Shown here: one piece after another, positions 27,423-35,054 of the stretch
Layout of the letters: each line of letters begins with the position of its first letter
How positions within the stretch are numbered: the stretch's first letter is position 1
Assembly (NCBI RefSeq): GCF_022180385.2
Contig: NZ_BQME02000001.1
Location: forward strand, 512,501 to 576,500
Reading direction: 5' to 3'
Source: Paenibacillus sp. L3-i20
GTDB lineage: Bacteria > Bacillota > Bacilli > Paenibacillales > Paenibacillaceae
DNA length: 64,000 nt
Program-made: the position numbers and the translations under genes
Notes under the pieces: generated by a model
What the model saw: the letters and a program-made list of their open reading frames with translations, nothing else
The model's database searches: none
Told to the model about the DNA's origin: nothing

Positions 27423-27872
27423 TTAATTAGTTGCTTCATGAGCTTTCACAACTATGGAACCAAAATGTTTACCTGCAATTTGAATATCAAATCTCCATAG
27501 CCCGCTTGTTGGTAAAGAAAGATTTGATGGAGTATGCCCATCTGCTCCATTAAGGGGATTTGAAACTGCTCCTTCATGAACTATTATGACCTCACCGCTA
27601 TCTTTACTAGTTGCTGTAATTTTTAATGAGCCTTCAAGTTCTTTACTATCCCCCCAAAAATGCCACATGTATTTTTGGATTTTTTCAGGATAAAACCTCA
27701 ATACCTCACTATCATCATAAATAAAACCAACTTTTCCTTCTTCCCCAATCATTGAATATGAGCCTGACTCAAATAATGGACTAATAGTCCATTCCACCAC
27801 ATCGTTCTTTTGGGCGTTTTCACATCCAACAATAAATAATAGAGTCACAATCAAAGCAATCATTTTTTTCAT
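27423..27872 (-). CDS. Small lipoprotein, possibly DUF4871
   Basis: The protein is 149 residues with a lipoprotein signal ending FIVGC (C17). The mature part contains FWGDSKELEGSLKITATSK and ends in PTSGLWRFDIQIAGKHFGSIVVK, a pattern I associate with DUF4871 (YhfM-like) proteins. It should sit on the outer face of the membrane. The function is unknown. ATG 27872 follows AAAGGAA. It stands alone, convergent with the MacAB-like operon. Confidence 0.75.
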   Translation of the reverse strand: MKKMIALIVTLLFIVGCENAQKNDVVEWTISPLFESGSYSMIGEEGKVGFIYDDSEVLRFYPEKIQKYMWHFWGDSKELEGSLKITATSKDSGEVIIVHEGAVSNPLNGADGHTPSNLSLPTSGLWRFDIQIAGKHFGSIVVKAHEATN

Positions 27873-28048
27873 ATAGTATTCCTTTCATATTCTTTTATAT
27901 GTAATTAAATCTGTACTCTTATATAACTGTATATTTTTACTTTTTGTTGCAGAAACAAAAAAAATTACAAGTGCACGTGTTCACTTTCCTAGGTAAAATA
28001 AGCGAACTGCATCACGGAATCTGGTCACAATGAATATTGTAAAAAGCA

Positions 28049-28087
28049 AAAACCTTGATAACCAATGTTGTTGGTCATCAAGGTTTT
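28049..28087 (-). terminator. Terminator of the double-ABC operon
   Basis: AAAACCTTGAT pairs with ATCAAGGTTTT, with an inner ACCAA/TTGGT stem. The minus-strand tail is TTTTTGCTTTTT. It lies 39 nt after the last permease gene. Confidence 0.85.
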
Positions 28088-28126
28088 CTACGTGTCACAA
28101 ACAGATTAAGTTAGCTAAATGATCGA

Positions 28127-29440
28127 TTAAATCTTATAAGCCTTCATAGCCTTACGAATTTCTTTCCAGCTCGGGCGTTTACCGTACATAAGTACACCAG
28201 TGCGGTAGATTTTTGCCGATACGTAAACCGAGAAATAGATCGCTAAAAGCAACAAACCGAAGGAAAGAAGTATTTCCCATAATGCAACATCTGTCAAACC
28301 TACACGAAGCATCATCACGAATGGTGAGAACAGTGGTATAAATGACGATATTTTTACTAACATACTGTCTGGATTCGAAAGAGAAAAGACTGCGATATAG
28401 AATCCTGCAAGCGAGATGATCATCATTGGCATTGTCGCTTGGCCAAGATCCTCTGTCCGGCTTACGATAGAACCAACTGCAGCGTACAACGTTGCGAATA
28501 AAAAGAAACCTGTTAAGAAGAATAAAATAGCGTATATGAGCACCAATGGATCGATCAAAGATAAATCAATATCAAGGCTATTTAACGTTTCTCTGTTATG
28601 AGGTAGAGAAGCATTTATGAAGATAATAATGGCATATACGGAAACCTGACACACAACGACTACGAACATTCCAAAGATTTTACCGAACATGCTCTTTAGT
28701 GGTGAAACGCTTGTAATCAATATTTCCATTACACGTGAACTTTTCTCTGCTGTAATTTCAGTAGCTATTAATTGACCAGAGATCATTATAGCGAAGAAGA
28801 GGAAGAATAGTATGACGTAAATAAGCCCCATGTTGACAGCTTGCTCCTCTGGTGACTTTCCAGTTGCTGTTCCTCCGCTATTTCCAGTTGAGATTTGTGC
28901 CGTTTCGATCTTAATTGGTGTATTGAGCAAGTTTTGTTGCTCTGCTGTTAAGCCTACATTTTTAAGTATATCGTCTTGAAGAATTTTCTGAAGAGCACCT
29001 TGAAGACTGGCTGCTATCGAAAATTCCATAACACTTTTTGACTTATAAGTCATTTTTGGAAGCATACTTCCGCTGACGACTTCAAAATCTAGAAATCCTT
29101 TAATATCTTTTGATTCAATCGCTTCTTGAAGCTGCTTTTCATTAGCAGCTATATCACCTTTATCTTGGAACGGAACCATCTTAATCGATGCTTTCTCTTG
29201 ATTTTCATAATAAGCTTTTAAGCTGTCCCCCGTAATAGTACCTGCTGCCTGATCTCCTCCGACAGCCTTAATATAACCAACATTTGTAATCTTTTCGCCT
29301 TTATCAAGTTGAGTAAGAAGATAAGGAAGGTTAGCTCCAATACAAAGTATGATAGCAAGAATCAATGTTGTAATAAGAAATGCTTTCCCTTTAATTTTGT
29401 TTTTGATCGTAAACCCTACTACTGTCCATATACTATTCAT
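28127..29440 (-). CDS. ABC-2 type permease, NatB/YhaP-like
   Basis: The 437-residue permease has one N-terminal membrane segment (about 16-36), a large outside domain (about 40-195) and about five C-terminal segments, as in NatB and YhaP. The ITAEKSSRVMEILITSVSP motif is typical of this group. NatAB exports sodium in Bacillus; YhaQP has no proven substrate. ATG 29440 overlaps the ATPase stop by 8 nt and follows GGTGGG. It is the last gene of a five-gene operon. Confidence 0.88.
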   Translation of the reverse strand: MNSIWTVVGFTIKNKIKGKAFLITTLILAIILCIGANLPYLLTQLDKGEKITNVGYIKAVGGDQAAGTITGDSLKAYYENQEKASIKMVPFQDKGDIAANEKQLQEAIESKDIKGFLDFEVVSGSMLPKMTYKSKSVMEFSIAASLQGALQKILQDDILKNVGLTAEQQNLLNTPIKIETAQISTGNSGGTATGKSPEEQAVNMGLIYVILFFLFFAIMISGQLIATEITAEKSSRVMEILITSVSPLKSMFGKIFGMFVVVVCQVSVYAIIIFINASLPHNRETLNSLDIDLSLIDPLVLIYAILFFLTGFFLFATLYAAVGSIVSRTEDLGQATMPMMIISLAGFYIAVFSLSNPDSMLVKISSFIPLFSPFVMMLRVGLTDVALWEILLSFGLLLLAIYFSVYVSAKIYRTGVLMYGKRPSWKEIRKAMKAYKI

Positions 29441-30335
29441 GCTTATCACCCACCATTTTTATAAAGATTTCGTTTAAAGTTGGTTCTTTAATCTCAAATT
29501 TGCTAACTCTAGATTGTGATATGGCTAATCGTAAAATGTCGTCTCCTACTTCTTCCTTCTGAATACCGATTTCATATCCATGTTCAAGACGAGTCACACT
29601 ATTAACACCAACTATTTTGTCTAAACCGCTAATTTCTTTGTCTGTATTTAGTAAAACTTTCTCTTTTGGAAACTGGCCTTTGATCTCTTTTAGGCTACCT
29701 TTTAACACTGTGTTTGAACGATGTAAAATTGTAATATTGCGGCACAATTCTTCTACATGCTCCATACGGTGAGTTGAAAACAGTATGCTCGTACCAGAGT
29801 CACGTAGTTCTTTCACTGTCGATTTAAGCAATTCTACATTGACAGGGTCAAGGCCGCTGAATGCTTCATCAAGAATAACGATGCTTGGTTTATGGTTAAC
29901 TGCTGCGATAAACTGAATTTTTTGTTGATTCCCTTTGGAAAGCTCTTCTACTTTCTTATTGTAGTATTCAGGAACTTCGAATCTTTCGAGCCAATATTTT
30001 AAATTTTTATCGGCATCCTTTTTGGACATACCGCGAAGCTGAGATAGATAAAGAATTTGGTCGCTTACACTGACCTTTGGATACATACCTCTTTCTTCCG
30101 GTAAGTAGCCCAGTTTACTAAGAATATCGTTACTATATGGCTTACCGTTGTATAATATTTTTCCACCATCCGGGTAAATAAGTCCAAGTACCATACGCAT
30201 TGTTGTTGTTTTGCCAGCGCCGTTTGCCCCAAGCAATCCGTAAATTTCACCTTCGCTAACTTCAAAATTAATGTTGTTTACTGCTGTTTTTTCTCCGTAC
30301 TGTTTCATTACCTTGTCGACTACTAGTGGTTTCAT
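29433..30335 (-). CDS. ABC transporter ATPase, NatA/YhaQ-like
   Basis: A 300-residue ATPase with Walker A GANGAGKTT, signature LSKGNQQK, Walker B IVILDEAFSGLDP and switch His FSTHRMEHVE. The variant signature and the C-terminal extension of about 80 residues are typical of YhaQ-like proteins. It pairs with the overlapping NatB-like permease. Its start overlaps the stop of the preceding ATPase gene (ATGA). Confidence 0.88.
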   Translation of the reverse strand: MKPLVVDKVMKQYGEKTAVNNINFEVSEGEIYGLLGANGAGKTTTMRMVLGLIYPDGGKILYNGKPYSNDILSKLGYLPEERGMYPKVSVSDQILYLSQLRGMSKKDADKNLKYWLERFEVPEYYNKKVEELSKGNQQKIQFIAAVNHKPSIVILDEAFSGLDPVNVELLKSTVKELRDSGTSILFSTHRMEHVEELCRNITILHRSNTVLKGSLKEIKGQFPKEKVLLNTDKEISGLDKIVGVNSVTRLEHGYEIGIQKEEVGDDILRLAISQSRVSKFEIKEPTLNEIFIKMVGDKHE

Positions 30336-31273
30336 TTGCTTTTTCCCCTCGCTTCATGTACTTTTGCTCCAAGTCCATCTTGCTGAAGTAACGTTTCCAT
30401 AATTTCGTCTAGCTCTAGCGCCTGCCTGCTTACAATATGATGCCCTTCAAACTGGCACCATTGTTCAGCTTCCAACGCTTTGTTAGTGATTACTGCGTAA
30501 GTTGTTTCTCCCGCATGTTTAACGATACATTGTCCTGGCATCTTCGCTGCAGCCGCAGCAGTCAGTCCCTCGCCATGTATATAAATGGTAAACCAGCTAC
30601 TAAATAATTCATCTTTCTCATAAACACCTAACACCCGGCCTTGAGCCATAAACACGATATAATCTGCTAGGCGTTTTACTTCATCTATGATGTGGGTCGT
30701 CATTAAAATAGTTCGATTGCCTTTTTCCATATATCGATGAAGAATTTCAATCATTGACTTCCAAGCTAGCGGATCAAGACCCGATGATGGCTCATCTAAC
30801 AATAATAGATCTGGCCCATGTGATAACGATAAAGTAAGCTCAAACTTTCGTCTCATTCCTTTAGACATTTTGCCTAATGTGCTATTATCATTAATTTGCA
30901 GGATGTGTAGAAGTTCTTGATAGCGATTAACATCCCAATTGTTATACCAAAAACTATTAAAGTTTGCTTTGTCATATGCTTTCATACTGTCTTCATGAGG
31001 GTATGGTTCTTCAGCTAAAAAACCTATTTTACCTTTCATTTCTTCATCGTCGCCATGACCAACTTTGTGTCCTAGCAAAGTAACTGATCCTTGATCAGGT
31101 TTTGTTAGATCAAGTGCCATTCGGAACAAGGTGCTCTTTCCGCTACCGTTAGGTCCGACAATTGCAGTAATGAATCCGCTTGGAATATCTAGTGTTATAG
31201 GACCTAGCTTAAAGTTTGACTTCTTCAGTCCAATATCTTTGAACTGTATCGCTACATCACTATCATGCATCAC
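30332..31273 (-). CDS. ABC transporter ATPase, YtrB-like
   Basis: A 313-residue ATPase with Walker A GPNGSGKST, signature SKGMRRKFELTLSL, Walker B LLLLDEPSSGLDP and TTHIIDEV. It follows the GntR gene with an ATGA overlap, the same linkage as ytrA-ytrB in Bacillus. Its natural partner is the permease encoded first in the operon. The last 80 residues form an extra domain. Confidence 0.87.
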   Translation of the reverse strand: MMHDSDVAIQFKDIGLKKSNFKLGPITLDIPSGFITAIVGPNGSGKSTLFRMALDLTKPDQGSVTLLGHKVGHGDDEEMKGKIGFLAEEPYPHEDSMKAYDKANFNSFWYNNWDVNRYQELLHILQINDNSTLGKMSKGMRRKFELTLSLSHGPDLLLLDEPSSGLDPLAWKSMIEILHRYMEKGNRTILMTTHIIDEVKRLADYIVFMAQGRVLGVYEKDELFSSWFTIYIHGEGLTAAAAAKMPGQCIVKHAGETTYAVITNKALEAEQWCQFEGHHIVSRQALELDEIMETLLQQDGLGAKVHEARGKSK

Positions 31274-31689
31274 GTATTACCTCCTTGATCGTATTGCTTC
31301 TTTAGCACTTCCATAAACAGTTGCTTAAGCTCATCCTCCGAACATTGCATCCGCTTGCCTGATGTAACAGCTTGCTCCAACGCTTCAATAACGGTGGAAA
31401 GTCGATGTCGATCCCGCTCTTGCTTATCAACACGGGCTACATAAGTACCCGTACCTTGCCTTGTACGTAGCAGACCTTCTCCTTCAAGATCGCTGTATAC
31501 ACGTTTTACGGTGATGACACTGCACTTTACGGTTTGAGCAAGCTCTCGAATGGATGGAAGCAACGTACCTTCACCCAATTGTCCGCTCACTATTAAAGCT
31601 CTTAGTTGAACTTCAATTTGCTGATAGAGCGGCTCTGCACTTTGCTCATTTATTTGAATGGGCAGTTGCATCATTTCACCTGCTTTCAA
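31270..31689 (-). CDS. GntR-family repressor, YtrA subfamily
   Basis: This 139-residue regulator has a GntR winged helix (about 14-80: PLYQQIEVQLRALIVSGQLGEGTLLPSIRELAQ). It has only a short C-terminal helical part and no effector domain, which defines the YtrA subfamily. Such regulators sit in ABC transporter operons and respond to cell-envelope antibiotics. It very probably binds the palindrome at 32502-32519. It is the second gene of the operon, 4 nt after the first permease. Confidence 0.88.
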   Translation of the reverse strand: MKAGEMMQLPIQINEQSAEPLYQQIEVQLRALIVSGQLGEGTLLPSIRELAQTVKCSVITVKRVYSDLEGEGLLRTRQGTGTYVARVDKQERDRHRLSTVIEALEQAVTSGKRMQCSEDELKQLFMEVLKKQYDQGGNT

Positions 31690-31693
31690 TCAG

Positions 31694-32419
31694 TTAACTA
31701 ATATAACTTCGTGCTTTTAATTTTTGAGTAATTTTCGGAATCATGAAAAGTGTTGCTAACACTGATATGAGTATAGATATAAGTGCAACCCACCAATTTC
31801 CTTGAACAAATGTGTTATATGTCATAATGACTACACTTTGCTTAAAGGTAAACGTATATATAATCATGATAGCCAAGAAACCGAATAGCAGTAGCGTACT
31901 AAACCAGAAGTAAACTTTCCCTGATTGTGTTAGTTCGAAATAGAGATAAATTAAACCAACTGTTATTGCATACCCCGTCCAAAATATGGCGAACATACTA
32001 AACGGTAATAAAGCTATTTCAGAAGTGTTTGCTCTTAAAGTTACAAATAATAAAATAAAAAGCAGTACAAGTGCTGGAAGTAGAATGGTTATGAAGATTA
32101 AAAACCTGCCCAGCGCAATTTGTTTAACAGGTATTGGCATTATTCTCCAAACAATTAGCTTCTTTGTAAACGCATCTGTTTTCCAATAAAACCCTGTCGT
32201 TTGCGTTGACATAAATCCAAGAATCGGCAACATTGAAAATGTCACAAAGTCTATCCCCCAGTTAACTAATCCAACATCCTCACCTTTAATTGCTACAGGG
32301 AGCATTGAGGTCATGAACAGGGTCAAATAGCCGATAATGATAAGTGTAAGTAAATGTTTCCAACGAACTTTTTTTAATTCCTCTTTGGCAAAAAAGCAAG
32401 CTCCTCGCCATGTACTCAT
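31694..32419 (-). CDS. ABC-2-like membrane permease, first gene of the YtrA-type operon
   Basis: The 241-residue protein has about six membrane segments spread over the whole length and no enzyme motif. ATG 32419 is nine bases after GGAGG; a start at 32440 would overlap that site. Placed ahead of the GntR gene and a lone ATPase, it is the likely permease of that ATPase. I cannot assign it to a named family beyond ABC-2-like. The promoter and operator lie about 80-130 nt upstream. Confidence 0.78.
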   Translation of the reverse strand: MSTWRGACFFAKEELKKVRWKHLLTLIIIGYLTLFMTSMLPVAIKGEDVGLVNWGIDFVTFSMLPILGFMSTQTTGFYWKTDAFTKKLIVWRIMPIPVKQIALGRFLIFITILLPALVLLFILLFVTLRANTSEIALLPFSMFAIFWTGYAITVGLIYLYFELTQSGKVYFWFSTLLLFGFLAIMIIYTFTFKQSVVIMTYNTFVQGNWWVALISILISVLATLFMIPKITQKLKARSYIS

Positions 32420-32501
32420 ATGCCATATCCTCCTATACATCTTTAAGTCTCTCTTATTTACTTATATCGCTTACTGTGCATACTGTGCTCTCTCTATATA
32501 C

Positions 32502-32519
32502 TGTATATATCTATATACA
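32502..32519. promoter_or_regulatory. Palindromic operator, probable YtrA-type GntR site
   Basis: TGTATATATCTATATACA is two perfect 8-bp arms around TC. It lies just downstream of the -10 box, so bound repressor would block initiation. A wider ATATACTGT/ACAGTATAT inverted repeat surrounds it. Confidence 0.75.
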
Positions 32520-32520
32520 C

Positions 32521-32549
32521 AGTATATGCAGGCTTCTGTTATATGTCAA
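32521..32549 (-). promoter_or_regulatory. Sigma-A promoter of the GntR/double-ABC operon
   Basis: Minus strand: perfect TTGACA (32544-32549), a 17-nt spacer and TATACT (32521-32526), followed at once by the palindromic operator. Confidence 0.85.
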
Positions 32550-32581
32550 TACAATTTTGGGTAAATATTTCAAATAAAAAA

Positions 32582-32599
32582 GCCGTCCCTCAGGACGAC
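32582..32599 (-). terminator. Terminator after ctaM
   Basis: On the minus strand GTCGTCC pairs with GGACGGC (one G-U pair), followed by TTTTTTAT. Confidence 0.8.
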
Positions 32600-32614
32600 T
32601 CTCTTACCATCTCT

Positions 32615-33079
32615 TTATCCGAATATCGCATCAAACAGTGGCTTCGCATCTGCTGCTGGATATAGTACATACAAAATAGAATATACCATAACACCGGTTA
32701 TTGCTGTGAAAAACCAGATGATTGACGTCACACGTCCAAGCTTCCTATGTTTCGCGAATTTCTTTTTATACCCCAAAGTAAGAGTTGTAATACCAAATAC
32801 CGCTGCAACCGTAGCCATTACTATATGAAACAGTAAGAAAACTAAGTAGTAGGGCTTCAGTCCATCAGGACCGTTATAAGGCGTACTGCCTATAAAAATT
32901 GTTCGTGAAGCATAGATGATAAAAAAGATTGTAGCTGCAACTGCCGCATAAACCATCATCTTCTGATGTTGCTCCAGCTTGCGTTTAATAGCTAGTCTCC
33001 AGCCAATCGCTACAAGCACTGCACTAAGCACAATAAAAAAGGTGCTGACCGTAGGCATAAGCGTATTAAGATCCATCAT
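32615..33079 (-). CDS. ctaM: DUF420 membrane protein CtaM, cytochrome oxidase maturation
   Basis: The 154-residue protein has four to five membrane segments and the DUF420 pattern (LEQHQKMMVYAAVAATIFFIIYASR, LFHIVMATVAAVFGITTLTLGYKKKFAKHRKLGRVT) with conserved His residues. CtaM (YozB in Bacillus) is needed for active heme-copper oxidase. ATG 33079 follows GAGGGTG. It lies 41 nt after ctaG at the end of the caa3 oxidase region, which supports the assignment. Confidence 0.87.
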   Translation of the reverse strand: MMDLNTLMPTVSTFFIVLSAVLVAIGWRLAIKRKLEQHQKMMVYAAVAATIFFIIYASRTIFIGSTPYNGPDGLKPYYLVFLLFHIVMATVAAVFGITTLTLGYKKKFAKHRKLGRVTSIIWFFTAITGVMVYSILYVLYPAADAKPLFDAIFG

Positions 33080-33120
33080 AATCACCCTCAATCCATATTA
33101 AAAAATTCAATTGCCTATGA

Positions 33121-34014
33121 CTAAGCTGTTTCCGGATCTGGCAGATCATCAGCATGTTCGCGTTTGAACCATTGTTTGAAAATATATACTAAAATAACGC
33201 CATACATTAGTTCTTGCACTAGCTTCATAACGATACCGCCAAGCTGCTGATCTTCTACAATGCTCATCGTATTAAAAAATTGAGGACCTCCAAATTCACT
33301 TACAAGGTAACTTGTATCCCCTGGCATACAATAACCCATTGCTGTTGCCCATACTTCAGGGTCGCTATACGTTGCATACAGTGCCTCTGGAGCGAAAATG
33401 ATAAGTGCACATGCAGGCGTCAGTAATACTCCATTAGCGAATACATATGCCATACGCTTCACGTCTGTGAGGCGTGACCATTCCGGTACAGGACAAGCAA
33501 TTTGCCACCACATCATGAATGAGGTGATAAACAATATAACATAATAAAGTCGATGTACGGTGAAGTTCGTCATAACGTAATCATGTACCATTGGAATATG
33601 GTAGAAAGAAAACAGCATATTAAATAAGATTAGAGTTATGATCGGATTCATTAAGAAGCGGAACTTCCTCCAGAAGTTAGTCGAAAACACTTTTCGCCAT
33701 ACAAAAGCGGGCAACCCCAAAAGAATCATAGGCGGGACGACCAAATAAGAGATCGACATATTGACCATATGGTACGTGAACGTCAAATGTCCTAACAAAT
33801 TTATAGGTCCGCCGTGACATAAATAAACGAGAAAAATGCCGCCTACAAACAACCATTTTTGTTTAGCAGTAGCCTTCGTTTCAGTTGGGAAGTGCTTCTC
33901 TCTCCATGGCCCTATTAAATAGAAATACAATATGACCACAGCGATCATAGCAAATAAAAACATAGGTGTCCACAATTCTGCAAAGGAGAAATATTTGTTT
34001 AAGTCTAACATCAT
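33121..34014 (-). CDS. ctaG: Cytochrome c oxidase assembly factor CtaG (caa3 type)
   Basis: This 297-residue polytopic protein belongs to the caa3_CtaG family, with motifs FVGGIFLVYLCHGGPINLLGHLTFTYHMVNMSISYLVVPP and a conserved His-rich pattern. In B. subtilis CtaG is required for active caa3 oxidase, probably for copper site formation. ATG 34014 follows AGGAG. A terminator at 34058-34080 separates it from ctaF, so it may be partly uncoupled from ctaCDEF. Confidence 0.92.
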   Translation of the reverse strand: MMLDLNKYFSFAELWTPMFLFAMIAVVILYFYLIGPWREKHFPTETKATAKQKWLFVGGIFLVYLCHGGPINLLGHLTFTYHMVNMSISYLVVPPMILLGLPAFVWRKVFSTNFWRKFRFLMNPIITLILFNMLFSFYHIPMVHDYVMTNFTVHRLYYVILFITSFMMWWQIACPVPEWSRLTDVKRMAYVFANGVLLTPACALIIFAPEALYATYSDPEVWATAMGYCMPGDTSYLVSEFGGPQFFNTMSIVEDQQLGGIVMKLVQELMYGVILVYIFKQWFKREHADDLPDPETA

Positions 34015-34057
34015 GGAGGCTCCTTTCTCTTACACAACTCTTTATTTTACAAAAGAA

Positions 34058-34080
34058 GAGGGACCCAAACCGGGACCCTC
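34058..34080 (-). terminator. Hairpin between ctaF and ctaG
   Basis: GAGGG/CCCTC with CCC/GGG inside (one mismatch), followed on the minus strand by TTCTTTTG. It is probably an intrinsic terminator or attenuator within the cta cluster. Confidence 0.65.
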
Positions 34081-34115
34081 CGCTACTTCGTTCAATTGAT
34101 GATAAAATCCCTGTC

Positions 34116-34433
34116 CTACCACCAAACCCAATATTCTGCCATTATGACACATGTGAAAACGATAAACACACCCATAAGAATTCCAATTAATGCATACATA
34201 TGACCGCGGTCCTTCATATGCATCCAGAATGCCATCTGTACAAACACTTGTAGGAACGCAGTTCCAAGCAAGATGATGTAGATGAAGTCTTTGTTAATCT
34301 CTCCGCTGATTACAGTTGCGAATGCAATAAACGTTAGCAAGATCGAGAAAATAAATGCAATGACGTGCTTTTTAGATCCTTCGACCTTATGACGTCTGGT
34401 GTTTTGCTCTGTGGCTGGATGATTACTTGCCAT
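34116..34433 (-). CDS. ctaF: Cytochrome caa3 oxidase subunit IV
   Basis: The 105-residue protein has three membrane segments and the prokaryotic COX4 pattern (KHVIAFIFSILLTFIAFA, FLQVFVQMAFWMHMKDRGH). It is a small structural subunit. It starts 3 nt after ctaE's stop. Confidence 0.92.
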   Translation of the reverse strand: MASNHPATEQNTRRHKVEGSKKHVIAFIFSILLTFIAFATVISGEINKDFIYIILLGTAFLQVFVQMAFWMHMKDRGHMYALIGILMGVFIVFTCVIMAEYWVWW

Positions 34434-34436
34434 AAG

Positions 34437-35054
34437 TTAAACCACCTTTCCCATCAAGTACACGACTGTAAAGATGAATACCCACACAACGTCGATAAAG
34501 TGCCAGTACATACCAGCAACATAGACCTTAGGAGCTGTTACAACGGTCAGACCTTTTCTTTTCAGTTGAACAATTAGAAGCGTGATCCACATTATTCCGA
34601 ACAACACGTGAGCGCCGTGGAATCCAACAAGTGTATAGAATGAAGAACTAAATGCACTTGTTGTAAAGCCATGTCCTTCATGTACATAGTGGTAAAACTC
34701 ATAAATCTCAAGTCCTAGGAAGGAAACTCCTAATAAGACAGTAACAATTAACCAGTTTATAAGACTTTTTACATTTTGTTGATGCATCGCCTGTATAGCG
34801 AATACGCTAGTTAAGCTTGAAGTCAACAAGATTGCAGTAGCAATTCCAACCAATGTAAGGTTAAATAAGTGATTTTCTGTTGGTCCATCCAGTACTTGAT
34901 CACGTAATGCAAGGAACGCTGCAAACAACGTTCCGAACAATACCGTTTCGCCTCCAAGGAATAGCCAGAAACCTAAAACTTTATTACGTCCCTCAAGGGT
35001 AGCCTTTTCAGGCTCATGAGGCAGTTGCCCGTCTAAATGTGAATGTGCACTCAT
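34437..35054 (-). CDS. ctaE: Cytochrome caa3 oxidase subunit III
   Basis: 205 residues with five membrane segments. Typical subunit III motifs are present: KVLGFWLFLGGETVLFGTLFAAF, YTLVGFHGAHVLFGI and MYWHFIDVVWVFIFTVVYL. Its ATG overlaps the ctaD stop in ATGA. Subunit III stabilises the subunit I/II core. Confidence 0.95.
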   Translation of the reverse strand: MSAHSHLDGQLPHEPEKATLEGRNKVLGFWLFLGGETVLFGTLFAAFLALRDQVLDGPTENHLFNLTLVGIATAILLTSSLTSVFAIQAMHQQNVKSLINWLIVTVLLGVSFLGLEIYEFYHYVHEGHGFTTSAFSSSFYTLVGFHGAHVLFGIMWITLLIVQLKRKGLTVVTAPKVYVAGMYWHFIDVVWVFIFTVVYLMGKVV

